Shown: positions 28,214 to 40,233 of the stretch, one piece after another
Layout of the letters: every line of letters begins with the position of its first letter
How positions within the stretch are numbered: position 1 is the first letter of the stretch
From: Buttiauxella selenatireducens
GTDB taxonomy: Bacteria > Pseudomonadota > Gammaproteobacteria > Enterobacterales > Enterobacteriaceae
Assembly (NCBI RefSeq): GCF_031432975.1
Contig: NZ_CP133838.1
Span: forward strand, 4,340,001-4,404,000
Length of the DNA stretch: 64,000 nt
Direction: 5' to 3'
Program-made: the position numbers and the translations under genes
The notes under the pieces: model-generated
What the model was told of the DNA's origin: nothing
Database searches by the model: none
What the model saw: the letters and a program-made list of their open reading frames with translations, nothing else

Positions 28214-28732
28214 ATGCGTGATAGTCGCCCACAATCTTTAGATCATTTGTTCGATGATGCTGGTGCCGAAAGCGTGTTGCAAAACGTGCAACAACGCGCA
28301 ACTGCGCTACTTAAGCTCAACAGGGCAGTAAAAGGGATATTACCCGCTCAACTGCATCCCTGGTGCCGGGTAGCTAATTTCCGACAAGGCATTCTCGTAC
28401 TTGAAACCGCGAATGCTAGCTGGCTGATGCGATTACGCTATGAACAAGCCACGCTACTGAGTGCATTACGCGCACAAATATTACCATCATTGACATCAAT
28501 CGACATCAGGATTAATCCATCACTGGCTGCTATTGGGCAAGAATCAGTACAAGAAAACAGCATTCAAACGGTGAAAGGTAAAACTGAAGGGGTAAACAGA
28601 GAATTGAGTCAGCAAAGTGCTCAGGCATTACGGATGGTGGCTGAACGTAGCCCAGAGAAATTAAAGGCAGCAATAGAACGACTGGCATCATTGGCCGGAG
28701 AGAGTACCAATGAAACCAGTCGCAATAAATAA
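28214..28732 (+). CDS. DUF721 protein (DciA-like)
   Basis: Protein of 172 residues. Residues about 8-100 match the DUF721 pattern: an N-terminal helix (LDHLFDD), then W50, a strand [12 protein letters not shown] ending at W70, [13 protein letters not shown] and a final strand around TSIDIRI. Residues after about 105 are a polar, helical tail. DUF721 includes DciA, the replicative helicase loader of many bacteria; in Pseudomonas and Vibrio dciA also lies between lpxC and secA, on this side. The ATG at 28214 has GGAG 8 bp upstream. From memory, E. coli K-12 has only a short gap here. Whether it loads DnaB or is a relic beside dnaC is unknown. Confidence 0.82.
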   Translation: MRDSRPQSLDHLFDDAGAESVLQNVQQRATALLKLNRAVKGILPAQLHPWCRVANFRQGILVLETANASWLMRLRYEQATLLSALRAQILPSLTSIDIRINPSLAAIGQESVQENSIQTVKGKTEGVNRELSQQSAQALRMVAERSPEKLKAAIERLASLAGESTNETSRNK

Positions 28733-28740
28733 TTCTGGAG

Positions 28741-29679
<939 letters not shown>

Positions 29680-29758
29680 CTATCCAACCGAAGTGTATAT
29701 CACAATCGGTGGACCAGTTTAGCACAAAGAGCGGAGATCCCCAACTTCCGGTTTATTC

Positions 29759-30910
29759 TTAATCAGCTTGCTTGCGCAAAAACGCTGGAATATCCAGATA
29801 ATCAGGCTCTTTCGTTGTTTGTGGCGTATTGTCATTCACTACTTTAGCAACGGGCTTTTGCTCTTGTTGAAGCGGAGCCATTCCGTGCTGCTGGTAGCGA
29901 TCCATTACAGGTTGCTGAGTTTGCTTGTTGGTCACCAGAGTGATTTCTGGACGTTTGTCCATACCAATACCGGTTGCAACAACGGTCACACGCAGTTCGT
30001 CATTCATCTCTGGATCCAGAGATGTACCGATAACTACCGTGGCGTTATCAGATGCAAACGCACGAATGGTGTTACCCACAGTCTCGAACTCATCCAGACG
30101 CAGGTCGAAACCAGCGGTGATGTTGACAAGAACGCCACGCGCACCAGACAGGTCGATGTCTTCCAACAGTGGGCTGGAAATCGCCATTTCTGCCGCTTCT
30201 TCTGCACGGTCTTCGCCACTTGCCACACCGGAACCCATCATGGCATATCCCATTTCGGACATTACGGTGCGCACGTCAGCAAAGTCGACGTTCATCAGAC
30301 CCGGACGGGTAATCAGTTCAGCGATACCCTGCACTGCGCCTTTCAGTACGTCGTTAGCTGCGCCAAAAGCGTCAAGCAAAGAGATACCGCGGCCCAGAAC
30401 TTTCAGCAGTTTGTCATTCGGGATGGTGATCAATGAGTCAACATGCTTAGACAGTTCGGCAATACCCTGCTCCGCGAATGCCATGCGCTTCTTGCCTTCA
30501 AAGTTGAAAGGCTTCGTCACAACAGCTACGGTCAGGATGCCCAGATCTTTAGCGACTTCTGCAACTACAGGTGCTGCACCTGTACCTGTACCGCCACCCA
30601 TACCTGCGGCGATAAATACCATGTCTGCGCCTTCCAGTGCAGCACGTAATGCATCACGGTCTTCTTCCGCAGCAGTACGGCCCACTTCAGGGTTAGCCCC
30701 AGCACCCAGACCTTTGGTAATACCATTACCAATCTGGATAGTCTGGCCTACCGCAGTTTTACGTAACGCTTGAGCGTCAGTATTCACTGCAAAGAATTCA
30801 ACACCTTCGATGCGTTCGCGCACCATGTGCTCAACGGCATTGCCGCCGCCACCACCGACGCCGATGACTTTAATCACCGCGTCGTTGGTCAGTTCCATAG
30901 GTTCAAACAT
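29759..30910 (-). CDS. ftsZ: Cell division protein FtsZ
   Basis: Tubulin-like GTPase that forms the Z ring. The protein has 383 residues, the same as E. coli. Visible: the N-terminal [10 protein letters not shown], the tubulin signature GGGTGTG (about 106-112), the T7 loop NVDFADV (about 207-213) and the C-terminal partner-binding peptide [15 protein letters not shown] variable Q-rich linker (about 317-368) precedes it. It lies 63 bp after ftsA at the end of the dcw cluster proper. Confidence 0.99.
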   Translation of the reverse strand: MFEPMELTNDAVIKVIGVGGGGGNAVEHMVRERIEGVEFFAVNTDAQALRKTAVGQTIQIGNGITKGLGAGANPEVGRTAAEEDRDALRAALEGADMVFIAAGMGGGTGTGAAPVVAEVAKDLGILTVAVVTKPFNFEGKKRMAFAEQGIAELSKHVDSLITIPNDKLLKVLGRGISLLDAFGAANDVLKGAVQGIAELITRPGLMNVDFADVRTVMSEMGYAMMGSGVASGEDRAEEAAEMAISSPLLEDIDLSGARGVLVNITAGFDLRLDEFETVGNTIRAFASDNATVVIGTSLDPEMNDELRVTVVATGIGMDKRPEITLVTNKQTQQPVMDRYQQHGMAPLQQEQKPVAKVVNDNTPQTTKEPDYLDIPAFLRKQAD

Positions 30911-30973
30911 AGTTTCTCTCCGTTTTGTGCCTGTCGCCTGAGACCACTAATTTTGTCTGGTCTCTTATAAAAT

Positions 30974-32230
30974 TTAAAACTCTTTTCTCAGCCAGCTGTT
31001 GATTCGCTTAATCCATGAGCCGACAGAGGTCCTTTTTTCCACTTCTGCTTCACCACTGAGATGTGTTTCCTTCCCGTAGTGCAGCAAGCCGACTGCTGTG
31101 GAGTAATAAGACTCCTGGGCATAATCAGTCAGGCCAGTAATATTTAACGGTTGTCCGATACGCACTTGCGTATGGAATACACGTTGCGCACAGGCTGCCA
31201 GGCCTTCAATTTGCGCCGCGCCACCCGTTAGCACAATCCCCGCCGCCAGGTGGTGCTTCACACCCTGTTGGCGAAGTTGCTCTTGTAATTGCAAAATCTC
31301 TTCGTTTACCAGGTTCAACAATTCGGTATAACGAGGCTCGATAACTTCAGCGAGCGTCTGGCGTTGCAGGCTACGTGGTGGACGTCCACCGACGCTTGGC
31401 ACTTCAACGTTTTCATCTTTGCCAACAATCGAACCCAGTGCGCAGCCATGGCGTACTTTAATGGCTTCGGCATCACTTGGCGGTGTACCGAAGGCATAAG
31501 CGATGTCGCTGGTCACCACGTTCCCTGCATATGGGATAACTTTGGTGTGGCGCAACGCGCCTCCAGTGTAGACCGCGATGTCCATAGTACCACCACCGAC
31601 ATCGACTACGCAGACACCTAACTCACGTTCATCTTCGGTCAATACTGCGTAGCTTGCCGCAAGCCCTGCAAAGATCAGTTGGTCAACTTTAAGGCCGCAA
31701 CGTTCAACGGCTTTAACGATGTTTTTCGCCATGTCGTTATGGCAAGTAATCAAGTGCACCTTAGCCTGCATGCGGACACCCGATAAACCTACAGGATTTT
31801 TGATGCCTTCCTGGTAGTCAATTGCATATTCTTGCGGGATAACGTGTAAAACACGATGCTCGTCACGTACACGCACCGATTTCGCGGTGTGAACGACGTT
31901 TTCAACGTCTTCCTGCGTCACTTCTTCTTCAGAAATTGGCACCATGCCAATCTCGTTTTGACAGCTAATGTGCTTACCTGACAGCGCAAGGTAGACCGAA
32001 GAAATCTGGCAATCAGCCATTAATTCGGCCTGGTCAATCGCGCGCTGAACGCATTTCACGACTGACTCGAGATCGTTTACGCCACCTTTGTCCATACCAC
32101 GCGATGGGCAACTGCCCACGCCAATAATATTGACCATACCGTCAGGCAGAACTTCCCCTACTAAAGCGGCAACCTTTGCGGTACCGATCTCCAGTCCTAC
32201 TACCAGTTTTCTGTCCGTCGCCTTGATCAT
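30974..32230 (-). CDS. ftsA: Cell division protein FtsA
   Basis: Actin-like ATPase that anchors FtsZ to the membrane and recruits late division proteins. The protein has 418 residues (E. coli 420). Phosphate motifs GLEIGTAKVAALVG and DVGGGTMDIAVYTGG are present, with the adenosine motif VLTGGAAQIEGL. The C-terminal amphipathic helix WIKRINSWLRKEF is the membrane anchor. It starts 2 bp after the ftsQ stop. Confidence 0.98.
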   Translation of the reverse strand: MIKATDRKLVVGLEIGTAKVAALVGEVLPDGMVNIIGVGSCPSRGMDKGGVNDLESVVKCVQRAIDQAELMADCQISSVYLALSGKHISCQNEIGMVPISEEEVTQEDVENVVHTAKSVRVRDEHRVLHVIPQEYAIDYQEGIKNPVGLSGVRMQAKVHLITCHNDMAKNIVKAVERCGLKVDQLIFAGLAASYAVLTEDERELGVCVVDVGGGTMDIAVYTGGALRHTKVIPYAGNVVTSDIAYAFGTPPSDAEAIKVRHGCALGSIVGKDENVEVPSVGGRPPRSLQRQTLAEVIEPRYTELLNLVNEEILQLQEQLRQQGVKHHLAAGIVLTGGAAQIEGLAACAQRVFHTQVRIGQPLNITGLTDYAQESYYSTAVGLLHYGKETHLSGEAEVEKRTSVGSWIKRINSWLRKEF

Positions 32231-32232
32231 TG

Positions 32233-33066
32233 TTATTCTGCCTGTGCCTGATTCTGTTGCTGATTAGGATTAGGTTCTTCTACGGGAGCAGGTTGCCATC
32301 CCACTGCCGCGCCTGAGTCATAACGCAAGTCGACATAGCTAATCCTTTTATTGTCGGCTTGCTCTTGCTGCTGCAGAACTGGGTAAAGCTCCACAAAGCG
32401 ACTCAAGCGTTTCATCGTATCGCCCCGGCCCAAGTTAAGCTTAATGCCATTATTCAATGTCAATTGCCAGGAACGACGAGCGGTCATTGCCGCTTCTTTC
32501 AATGTAAATTTATCCTTTGCCAGCACATCGCCCATTGCGCGAAAGCCTTGCAATACTTCAGCTTCACTGCCTTCCGGCCCAGATAACATAGGTAAAGTCT
32601 GCTTTACAGCACGTTCGGCTGGAACACTGAACGCATTTCCTTGCGCATCAATCATATGCTGATCATTCCAGCGCGCGATGGGCACATATTCAACCAGATG
32701 AATCTTCAATTCATCAGGCCACTGCTTTCTCACACTCGCCTGCTTAATCCATGGCAAACGTTCAATTTGCTGTTGGATAATATTCACATCCTGGGTCATG
32801 AAGGTGCCAGGCGGACCCAGTGCCAGAATTGACTGACGAATATCATCGTTACGGGTGTAATGCCGTTCACCAGTAACCACCAACTTAGACAGTGGAAGAC
32901 GCTGCGCATCCTCCATCCAGCCCACGACAATCCAGCCGCCAATAAATACCGTAAACAGTACTGCGCTCAGGAAAATTATCCCGGCCAGTCGCCCACCGTT
33001 ACTGCGACGAGAACTGGTTTCTTCTTCTTCCTGGCGATTACGCGTATTCAGAGCTGCTTGCGACAT
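32233..33066 (-). CDS. ftsQ: Cell division protein FtsQ
   Basis: Bitopic divisome protein that binds FtsB and FtsL. The protein has 277 residues (E. coli 276). A cytoplasmic N-terminus rich in charged residues is followed by one transmembrane segment (about 27-48), then a POTRA domain (about 57-125, [17 protein letters not shown]) and the beta domain. The C-terminal tail is Gln/Asn-rich. One base separates it from the ddlB stop. Confidence 0.97.
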   Translation of the reverse strand: MSQAALNTRNRQEEEETSSRRSNGGRLAGIIFLSAVLFTVFIGGWIVVGWMEDAQRLPLSKLVVTGERHYTRNDDIRQSILALGPPGTFMTQDVNIIQQQIERLPWIKQASVRKQWPDELKIHLVEYVPIARWNDQHMIDAQGNAFSVPAERAVKQTLPMLSGPEGSEAEVLQGFRAMGDVLAKDKFTLKEAAMTARRSWQLTLNNGIKLNLGRGDTMKRLSRFVELYPVLQQQEQADNKRISYVDLRYDSGAAVGWQPAPVEEPNPNQQQNQAQAE

Positions 33067-33067
33067 A

Positions 33068-33988
33068 TCAGTCTGCCAACTCCAGAATACGCACGACCAG
33101 TTGAGAGAATGTCATCCCAGCCTGACGTGCTGCCATCGGTACCAGGCTATGGCTGGTCATGCCTGGAGAGGTATTAACCTCCAGCAGGTAAAACTGTCCG
33201 TCGCTATCTAACATGACATCTACACGTCCCCAACCGCTGCAACCCAAAACTTGCCAGGCTTGCAGCACTAAAGCCTGCAATTCTTGCTCGCGCTGCTCAA
33301 TTAAACCGCTCGGGCAAAAATACTGAGTCTCATCAGAGAGATACTTCGCCTCATAATCATAGAAAATTCCGGCGGGTTGGATACGAATAGACGGTAAAAT
33401 TTCTTCGCCCAGGATAGCGACCGTGTATTCAGGGCCGCTTAACCATTTTTCGATCAACACTTCATCGTCATGCTTGAAGGCCAGTTCAAGTGCTGCTGGC
33501 AGTGCCGCAACATTATCGACCTTCGACATACCGACGCTTGAGCCTTCGCGACTAGGCTTAACGATGACTGGCATCCCCAGGCCTGCAATACGTTCTACCG
33601 TACCTGCGCAGATGCCCGCTTCCACATCACGTCGCGTTAATGCGACCGATGGAGCTACCGGTAAATTTGCACCTTGCCACAACAATTTAGTGCGCAGCTT
33701 ATCCATGGTGATAGCTGAAGCCATCACGCCACTACCGGTGTAAGGCAGTTTTAGGAAATCCAGCAGCCCTTGAAGGGTTCCGTCTTCGCCGCCACGGCCA
33801 TGTAAGGCAATAAATACTTTGTCAAAACCCTGCGCTTTTAGCTCAGTAACTGGCGTATTTTTCGGGTCGACTTCATGCGCGTCAATTCCTGCTTCTCTCA
33901 GGCCTGCAAGAACCGCCGCACCTGATTGCAAAGACACCTCACGTTCAGCGGAAGTTCCGCCCAGCAGGACAGCAATTTTATCAGCCAT
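33068..33988 (-). CDS. ddlB: D-alanine--D-alanine ligase B
   Basis: ATP-grasp ligase making the D-Ala-D-Ala dipeptide for peptidoglycan. The protein has 306 residues, the same as E. coli. Motifs: [16 protein letters not shown] at the N-terminus, [14 protein letters not shown] (ATP-binding) and [17 protein letters not shown] near the C-terminus. The start at 33988 (MADKIAVLL) is chosen by family comparison; it overlaps the murC end by 8 bp. The frame is open back to 34066, inside murC. Confidence 0.97.
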   Translation of the reverse strand: MADKIAVLLGGTSAEREVSLQSGAAVLAGLREAGIDAHEVDPKNTPVTELKAQGFDKVFIALHGRGGEDGTLQGLLDFLKLPYTGSGVMASAITMDKLRTKLLWQGANLPVAPSVALTRRDVEAGICAGTVERIAGLGMPVIVKPSREGSSVGMSKVDNVAALPAALELAFKHDDEVLIEKWLSGPEYTVAILGEEILPSIRIQPAGIFYDYEAKYLSDETQYFCPSGLIEQREQELQALVLQAWQVLGCSGWGRVDVMLDSDGQFYLLEVNTSPGMTSHSLVPMAARQAGMTFSQLVVRILELAD

Positions 33989-35456
33989 GTTGGTCTCCTT
34001 CCTTAGTGTGGGACTGCAATTTAAATTCAGCCAGGTTTCTGGCAACTTTCCCAACATTTCCTGCACCTTGCACCAGGATCAAGTCATTTCCCGACAAAAC
34101 GGGTGCTAAAACATCTGCAATCTGACTTGCATCAGGAACCAGAATTGGGTCAACTTTTCCACGTCCACGAATCGTGCGACACAGTGAACGGCTATCAGCA
34201 CCAGGAATCGCCGCTTCGCCAGCAGAATAAACATCCAGCATCAGCAAAGAATCAACTTGTGACAATACGTTAGCAAAATCATCGTACAAATCACGAGTAC
34301 GCGTGAAACGGTGTGGCTGGAAAATCATAACCAGATTTTTATCCGGCCAGCCCGCACGTGCCGCTTTAATGGTGGCATCCACTTCAGTTGGATGGTGACC
34401 ATAGTCGTCAACCAGCATGGCGGTGCCTTCTTTGCCATTCACTTCGGCAAGCGGATACTCGCCGAGGAAATCGAAGCGACGCCCTGTACCCTGGAAGCTT
34501 TCCAGCGCACGCAAGATGTCAGCATCATCAATGCCTTCTTCTGTCGCCACTGACACCGCAGCAGCGGCATTTAATGCATTGTGGCGACCTGGCGCATTCA
34601 GCGTGACTTGCAATGCTGGCTTGCCCTGACGCGCGATAGTGAAATGACCCTGCGGCCCTTTCTGGTGATAATTTTCTACACGAACGTCAGCATCTTCGCT
34701 AAAACCGTAAGTGGTGGTTTTGCGTCCCACACGCGGCAGTAGCTCGCGGATAACCGGATCGTCCACACACATGACCGCCAAACCGTAAAACGGCAAGTTG
34801 TGCAGGAAGTTAATAAACGTCTGTTTTAAATTTTCGAAGTCGCCCTGGTAGGTATCCATATGATCGGCTTCGATATTCGTCACCACGGAAACCATTGGCT
34901 GCAAATGGAGGAATGACGCGTCACTCTCATCAGCTTCAGCAATCAGGTAACGACTGTTGCCCAAACGGGCATGCGTTCCTGCGGCTTTAACCAGGCCACC
35001 GTTAACAAAAGTAGGATCAAGACCCGCTTCTGCATAAATACTAGAAACCATCGCTGTGGTTGTGGTTTTACCGTGTGTCCCGGCAATCGCGATGCCATGA
35101 CGAAAACGCATCAACTCTGCCAGCATTTCAGCACGACGGATAACAGGGATACGCGCTTCATGAGCCGCGACAATTTCCGGGTTATCCATAGAGATTGCGG
35201 TAGAAACCACCACAACACTCGCATCAAGCACGTTTTCCGGGCGATGGTTGAAATAAATCGTGGCGCCCAGCGCCGACAACTGCTGAGTAACCGGGTTCGG
35301 AGCCAAATCAGACCCGCTGATCTGGTAACCTTCGTTAGCTAAAACTTCGGCAATACCGCCCATACCGGCGCCGCCGATGCCAACAAAGTGAATGTGCCGG
35401 ACGCGACGCATCTCGGGCACGATAGAACGCAGTTTCGCCAGTTGTTGTGTATTCAT
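33981..35456 (-). CDS. murC: UDP-N-acetylmuramate--L-alanine ligase
   Basis: Adds L-Ala to UDP-MurNAc, first peptide step of peptidoglycan synthesis. The protein has 491 residues, the same as E. coli. It shows the nucleotide-sugar motif [14 protein letters not shown] (about 26-39), the ATP site [12 protein letters not shown] (about 124-135) and [10 protein letters not shown]. It lies 67 bp after murG and overlaps ddlB. Confidence 0.98.
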   Translation of the reverse strand: MNTQQLAKLRSIVPEMRRVRHIHFVGIGGAGMGGIAEVLANEGYQISGSDLAPNPVTQQLSALGATIYFNHRPENVLDASVVVVSTAISMDNPEIVAAHEARIPVIRRAEMLAELMRFRHGIAIAGTHGKTTTTAMVSSIYAEAGLDPTFVNGGLVKAAGTHARLGNSRYLIAEADESDASFLHLQPMVSVVTNIEADHMDTYQGDFENLKQTFINFLHNLPFYGLAVMCVDDPVIRELLPRVGRKTTTYGFSEDADVRVENYHQKGPQGHFTIARQGKPALQVTLNAPGRHNALNAAAAVSVATEEGIDDADILRALESFQGTGRRFDFLGEYPLAEVNGKEGTAMLVDDYGHHPTEVDATIKAARAGWPDKNLVMIFQPHRFTRTRDLYDDFANVLSQVDSLLMLDVYSAGEAAIPGADSRSLCRTIRGRGKVDPILVPDASQIADVLAPVLSGNDLILVQGAGNVGKVARNLAEFKLQSHTKEGDQHG

Positions 35457-35523
35457 TCTCTAACCTGCAGCGTCAAACGCCATTACTTCAAATATTCATG
35501 GGCAAAACAGCCACCCACAATGA

Positions 35524-36591
35524 TTACGCCAGTGCTGCGGCGCTCACTTCTTTTGCTACCCGCTCTGTGGCATCGGGAATGGAAACAGCACGCGCACGTT
35601 CGGCCATTGCCAATAACGTTGCTCTGTCCCACCCGGCGAGCGTTTGGGTAACGGCATCCACGGTAAACTGCGGTTGCTCCAGTATTTTTGCCGCTCCAGC
35701 TTTTTCCAGTGGCAGTGCATTCCAGTACTGCTGCCGATCTTTATGCTGGAAGGGAACAAACAGTGCAGGTAATCCTGCCGCCGCGATTTCGCTTACGGTT
35801 AACGCTCCGGAACGACATACCACGACATCGGCCCACGCGTAAGCAGCGGCCATATCATCAATAAATTCAGTGACTTTATGCTGTGGCTGTGCGGCTTGTT
35901 CGTAAGCCTGCTGCACCGCTTCCTGGCCACCTTTGCCACACTGGTGCCAAATGGTGACAGCGTCGCCCAGGCGACCAGCAACTTGCGGTATGGTCTGGTT
36001 CAGCACGCGAGCGCCCTGAGAACCACCGACAACCAACACCCGAACCGGGCCTTCACGCCCCGCTAAACGTTCTTGCGGCAAAGGCAGAGCCAACACATCG
36101 GTACGAACCGGGTTGCCCACTACATCAGCATTCGGGAATGCACCTGGAAATGCCTGCATCACTTTTTTGGCAATTTTTGACAACCATTTGTTGGTCAGCC
36201 CAGCAATCCCGTTTTGCTCATGCAGCACGACCGGAATACCAAGTGACCAGGCCGCCAGCCCGCCAGGACCAGAGACATAACCGCCCATTCCCAGAACAAC
36301 GTCAGGGCGATAAGCCTTCATGATTGCACGAGCCTGGCGCCAGGCGTTGAAAATCCGCACAGGTGCCAGCAACATGGCTTTCAGGCCTTTCCCACGCAAA
36401 CCTGAAATACGAATAAAATCGATCTCAATTCCATGCTTAGGAACTAAATCTGCTTCCATACGATCAGCGGTTCCAAGCCAGCGTACTTGCCAGCCCTGAG
36501 CCATTAAGTGATGCGCAACGGCAAGACCTGGGAACACATGCCCACCGGTCCCACCAGCCATAACCATTAACCGCCGGGTTTGATTACTCAT
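35524..36591 (-). CDS. murG: Peptidoglycan glycosyltransferase MurG (lipid II synthase)
   Basis: Membrane-associated GT28 enzyme that adds GlcNAc to lipid I. The protein has 355 residues, the same as E. coli. Gly-rich loops [12 protein letters not shown] (about 13-24) and [10 protein letters not shown], plus the UDP-binding [22 protein letters not shown], are present. Its start overlaps the ftsW stop by 4 bp. Confidence 0.98.
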   Translation of the reverse strand: MSNQTRRLMVMAGGTGGHVFPGLAVAHHLMAQGWQVRWLGTADRMEADLVPKHGIEIDFIRISGLRGKGLKAMLLAPVRIFNAWRQARAIMKAYRPDVVLGMGGYVSGPGGLAAWSLGIPVVLHEQNGIAGLTNKWLSKIAKKVMQAFPGAFPNADVVGNPVRTDVLALPLPQERLAGREGPVRVLVVGGSQGARVLNQTIPQVAGRLGDAVTIWHQCGKGGQEAVQQAYEQAAQPQHKVTEFIDDMAAAYAWADVVVCRSGALTVSEIAAAGLPALFVPFQHKDRQQYWNALPLEKAGAAKILEQPQFTVDAVTQTLAGWDRATLLAMAERARAVSIPDATERVAKEVSAAALA

Positions 36592-37832
36592 CGCACACCT
36601 TTCGTAAACGCCTGCGCTTTAGCCAGGCGTGTTTCATAATCAATACGCAGCAACATCATGATTGCTGTAGACATAATTAACAGACTTGAACCACCGTAAC
36701 TGATCAGGGGTAATGTCAGACCTTTGGTTGGTAACATCCCCGCCGCAGCACCCACGTTTACCAGCGCCTGGAAGCTAAACCAGACCCCGATGGAGCAGCC
36801 TAAGAAACCAGCAAAACGCTGGTCCATTTCGAGCGCCCGCTTACCGATGGACATCGCACGAAAAGCCACGAAGAATACCATCAATAATGCCAGCACCACA
36901 CCGATATATCCCAGCTCTTCTCCGATAATTGAGAAGATGAAGTCGGTGTGAGCTTCCGGTAAATATTCGAGTTTTTGTACCGAATTGCCCAACCCCTGCC
37001 CCCACAATTCACCGCGACCAAATGCCATCAGAGATTGTGTTAGCTGGTAGCCGCTACCAAACGGGTCATCCCACGGATTCCAGAAGGATGTTACGCGGCG
37101 AATACGATACGGTTCAGCAAGGATCAACAGCACAACTGCGGAAATGCCCATACCAATGATGGCGAGGAACTGCCAGAGTTTGGCCCCCGCCAGGAACAAC
37201 ATCGCCAGCGTAGTAACAAACAGTACAACCACCGTACCAAGATCGGGCTGTGCCAGCAGCAACACGGCCAGAACCAGGATAACCCCCATCGGTTTGAGGA
37301 AGCCACGCAGGTTATTGCGCACCTCATCAACCTTACGAACCAGGTAGTTGGCGAGATAGCAGAACAGCGACAACTTAGTGAACTCAGCGGGCTGAATACG
37401 CAGTGGGCCAAAAGCAATCCAACGTGACGCACCGTTAACCGAGCTACCCACAACCAACACAATCAACAACATAGCAATAGATAACAACAGCAGCGCGGTA
37501 CTGTGACGCTGCCAGAAATCCATCGGCAAACGCAGGGTGAACAACGCCAGCACAAACGCCAGAATGATGTACAGACCGTCACGTTTAGCAAACAAGAATG
37601 GGTCATTCGCCAGACGTTGCCCGACAGGCATAGACGCGGATGTGACCATAATAAAACCGACCGCAGCTAGCCCGAAAGTCAGCCATAGCATGGTGCGGTC
37701 ATACATTACGATGTTATTTGAGTCGGCCTCGCGGGAGCCCATCACCCAGCCTTTAATTGCTGACGCAAGCCAACTCAGGACGGCAAATCCCGGCAGTCTT
37801 GGCATACGCAGGCGAGGCAGAGAGAAGCGCAT
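36588..37832 (-). CDS. ftsW: Septal peptidoglycan polymerase FtsW (SEDS family)
   Basis: Polytopic SEDS glycosyltransferase that works with FtsI at the septum. The protein has 414 residues, the same as E. coli. About 10 hydrophobic segments are seen, with the SEDS motifs [26 protein letters not shown] (spanning about 270-295), [14 protein letters not shown] and [14 protein letters not shown]. Its ATG overlaps the murD stop by one base (TGATG). Confidence 0.98.
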   Translation of the reverse strand: MRFSLPRLRMPRLPGFAVLSWLASAIKGWVMGSREADSNNIVMYDRTMLWLTFGLAAVGFIMVTSASMPVGQRLANDPFLFAKRDGLYIILAFVLALFTLRLPMDFWQRHSTALLLLSIAMLLIVLVVGSSVNGASRWIAFGPLRIQPAEFTKLSLFCYLANYLVRKVDEVRNNLRGFLKPMGVILVLAVLLLAQPDLGTVVVLFVTTLAMLFLAGAKLWQFLAIIGMGISAVVLLILAEPYRIRRVTSFWNPWDDPFGSGYQLTQSLMAFGRGELWGQGLGNSVQKLEYLPEAHTDFIFSIIGEELGYIGVVLALLMVFFVAFRAMSIGKRALEMDQRFAGFLGCSIGVWFSFQALVNVGAAAGMLPTKGLTLPLISYGGSSLLIMSTAIMMLLRIDYETRLAKAQAFTKGVR

Positions 37833-39148
37833 CAGCCAAGCTCCTTCGCAAGTAAGGTGAACTGGTCACCGCGTTGCTCAAAGTTTTTGAACTGATCGAG
37901 GCTGGCGCACGCCGGAGAAAGCAGAACCATGTCGCCAGGTTGTACACGAGCGGCAATTAATTTCATCGCCTGCGCCATCGTTTCAGTTTGTTCTGCAACA
38001 TCAGGACGCAATGCAGCAAGTTCCGCACCATCACGACCAAAACAATAAAGCCGAATCGCTGGCCCTTGCAGGTATTGAGCAAGTGAGGAGAAATCAGCAG
38101 ATTTACCGTCACCGCCCAACAGCAGGTGCAGTGTCCCTTCGACCTGCAAACCATTCAGCGCCGCTTCAGTGCTACCAACGTTGGTCGCTTTGGAATCGTT
38201 AATCCAGCGTACGCCGTTACGCTCCCATGCAAGCTGGAAGCGGTGAGCAAGACCGGTGAAGGTCGTCAGGGCTTTCAGGCTGCTGGAGCGTGGTAGTTTC
38301 ACCGCATCCGCTAACGCCAATGCAGCAAGTGCGTTGGTGTAGTTATGGCGTCCCACCACTTTCATCTCTTTGGTGTTCAGGATTTTCTCACCTTTAACCC
38401 GCAGCCAGGTATCGCCCTGCTGATGGTTGAGATGATAGTCACCGACGTCGACGCCGAAGCTAATGCAACGATCGTCTGCACCACGTACTGGCATCGTCAA
38501 TGCGTCATCCGCGTTCACTACACACACCGCGGCGTTTTCATAAACGCGCAGTTTGGCCGCACGGTACTGCTGCAGACCAAACGGATAGCGGTCCATATGA
38601 TCTTCAGTCACGTTGAGAATGGTTGCCGCCGCTGCTTTCAGGCTATGAGTGGTTTCCAGTTGGAAGCTGGAAAGCTCCAGTACATATAGCTCGCGGTTTT
38701 GATCAAGCAGCATCAAGGCAGGCAAGCCGATATTTCCGCCTACACCTACATTTACGCCCGCCATTTTGGCCATTTCACCAACCAAGGTGGTGACAGTGCT
38801 CTTACCGTTCGAACCGGTGATCGCCACAATCGGTGCTGTCGCTTCACGGCAGAAGAGTTCGATATCACCGATTATCTCAACGCCCGCATCTGCAGCACGA
38901 CTCAGCGCTGGATGGGCAATAGCAATACCAGGGCTGGCAATAATCAAGTCAGCCGTTAACAACCAATCTTCATTGAGTGAGCCAGTATGTCGTTCCACTG
39001 CTTCTGGTAGTTTTTCAAGTCCAGGCGGTGTCATGCGGGTGTCCATCACGCGTGGCGTCACACCACGCGCAAGGAAGAAATCCACGCAGGAAAGGCCGGT
39101 GAGGCCCAATCCGATAATAACGACTTTTTTACCCTGGTAATCAGCCAT
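37832..39148 (-). CDS. murD: UDP-N-acetylmuramoyl-L-alanine--D-glutamate ligase
   Basis: Adds D-Glu to UDP-MurNAc-L-Ala. The protein has 438 residues, the same as E. coli. Motifs: [18 protein letters not shown] at the N-terminus, the ATP site [17 protein letters not shown] and [17 protein letters not shown]. The start at 39148 ([10 protein letters not shown]) is chosen by family comparison; the frame is open to 39238 inside mraY. Confidence 0.98.
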   Translation of the reverse strand: MADYQGKKVVIIGLGLTGLSCVDFFLARGVTPRVMDTRMTPPGLEKLPEAVERHTGSLNEDWLLTADLIIASPGIAIAHPALSRAADAGVEIIGDIELFCREATAPIVAITGSNGKSTVTTLVGEMAKMAGVNVGVGGNIGLPALMLLDQNRELYVLELSSFQLETTHSLKAAAATILNVTEDHMDRYPFGLQQYRAAKLRVYENAAVCVVNADDALTMPVRGADDRCISFGVDVGDYHLNHQQGDTWLRVKGEKILNTKEMKVVGRHNYTNALAALALADAVKLPRSSSLKALTTFTGLAHRFQLAWERNGVRWINDSKATNVGSTEAALNGLQVEGTLHLLLGGDGKSADFSSLAQYLQGPAIRLYCFGRDGAELAALRPDVAEQTETMAQAMKLIAARVQPGDMVLLSPACASLDQFKNFEQRGDQFTLLAKELG

Positions 39149-39150
39149 GG

Positions 39151-40233
39151 TTAACGCACCTTCAGGGTAGCCAGGCCAATCAGGACCAGCATGAGCGAAA
39201 TAATCCAGAAGCGCACAATGACTCGCGGCTCCGGCCAACCTTTCAATTCATAATGGTGATGAATCGGGGCCATACGGAAAATGCGCTGCCCGCGCAATTT
39301 GAAGGAGCCAACCTGCAAGATGACCGAAAGTGTCTCAACCACAAACACCCCGCCCATAATCACTAACAGGAACTCCTGGCGCAGCAATACGGCGATAGTC
39401 CCGAGCGCACCGCCCAGTGCCAGAGAGCCAACATCGCCCATAAACACTTGCGCTGGATAGGTGTTAAACCACAAGAAACCAAGCCCAGCCCCCACGATCG
39501 CCGTACAGACGATAACCAGTTCGCCGGAGTGGCGCAGATAAGGAATATGCAGATATTCAGCAAACTTGATGTTACCCGTTGCCCAAGCGACTAGCGCAAA
39601 ACCGGATGCCACCAGCACAGTAGGCATGATAGCCAGGCCATCGAGGCCATCGGTCAGGTTTACCGCATTGCCAGTGCCAACAATAACGAAATACGCCAAC
39701 AGCACATAAAACAGGCCAAGCTGAGGCATCACGTCTTTAAAGAACGGCACAACCAGCTCGGTGGCTGGCGTTCCTTTCCCTGCGCTGTACATCGTGAAGG
39801 CCACAGCCAACGCGATGACGGACATCCAGAAATATTTCCAGCGGGCAATCAAGCCTTTAGTGTCTTTGCGCACCACTTTACGGTAATCATCGACAAAGCC
39901 AATCGCACCATAGCCGACCAGTACGAACAATACGCACCAGACATAAGGGTTGGAGGGGTATGCCCACATCAATACAGAAATAACGATAGAAGTCAGGATC
40001 ATAATCCCGCCCATCGTTGGTGTTCCGCGCTTACTGAAATGGGATTCAGGACCGTCATTACGCACGACCTGGCCGAAAGAAAGTTGCTGCAAACGAGCAA
40101 TCATACGCGGCCCCATCCATAACGAGATGAACAGAGCAGTCAGCAGGCTGACGATGGCGCGAAACGTCAAATAGGAAAAGACGTTAAAGCCGGAATAATA
40201 TTTGACCAAGTGTTCGGCCAGCCAAACTAACAT
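39151..40233 (-). CDS. mraY: Phospho-MurNAc-pentapeptide transferase MraY
   Basis: Polytopic membrane enzyme that makes lipid I from UDP-MurNAc-pentapeptide and undecaprenyl phosphate. The protein has 360 residues, the same as E. coli, with about 10 transmembrane segments. Active-site motifs: [24 protein letters not shown] and the C-terminal [13 protein letters not shown]. It starts within the murF end (7-bp overlap) and lies 2 bp from murD. Confidence 0.98.
   Translation of the reverse strand: MLVWLAEHLVKYYSGFNVFSYLTFRAIVSLLTALFISLWMGPRMIARLQQLSFGQVVRNDGPESHFSKRGTPTMGGIMILTSIVISVLMWAYPSNPYVWCVLFVLVGYGAIGFVDDYRKVVRKDTKGLIARWKYFWMSVIALAVAFTMYSAGKGTPATELVVPFFKDVMPQLGLFYVLLAYFVIVGTGNAVNLTDGLDGLAIMPTVLVASGFALVAWATGNIKFAEYLHIPYLRHSGELVIVCTAIVGAGLGFLWFNTYPAQVFMGDVGSLALGGALGTIAVLLRQEFLLVIMGGVFVVETLSVILQVGSFKLRGQRIFRMAPIHHHYELKGWPEPRVIVRFWIISLMLVLIGLATLKVR

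Noticed and set aside
29925-30773. 282-codon open frame antisense to ftsZ
   Set aside because: Ser/Pro/Thr-rich shadow of conserved ftsZ codons.
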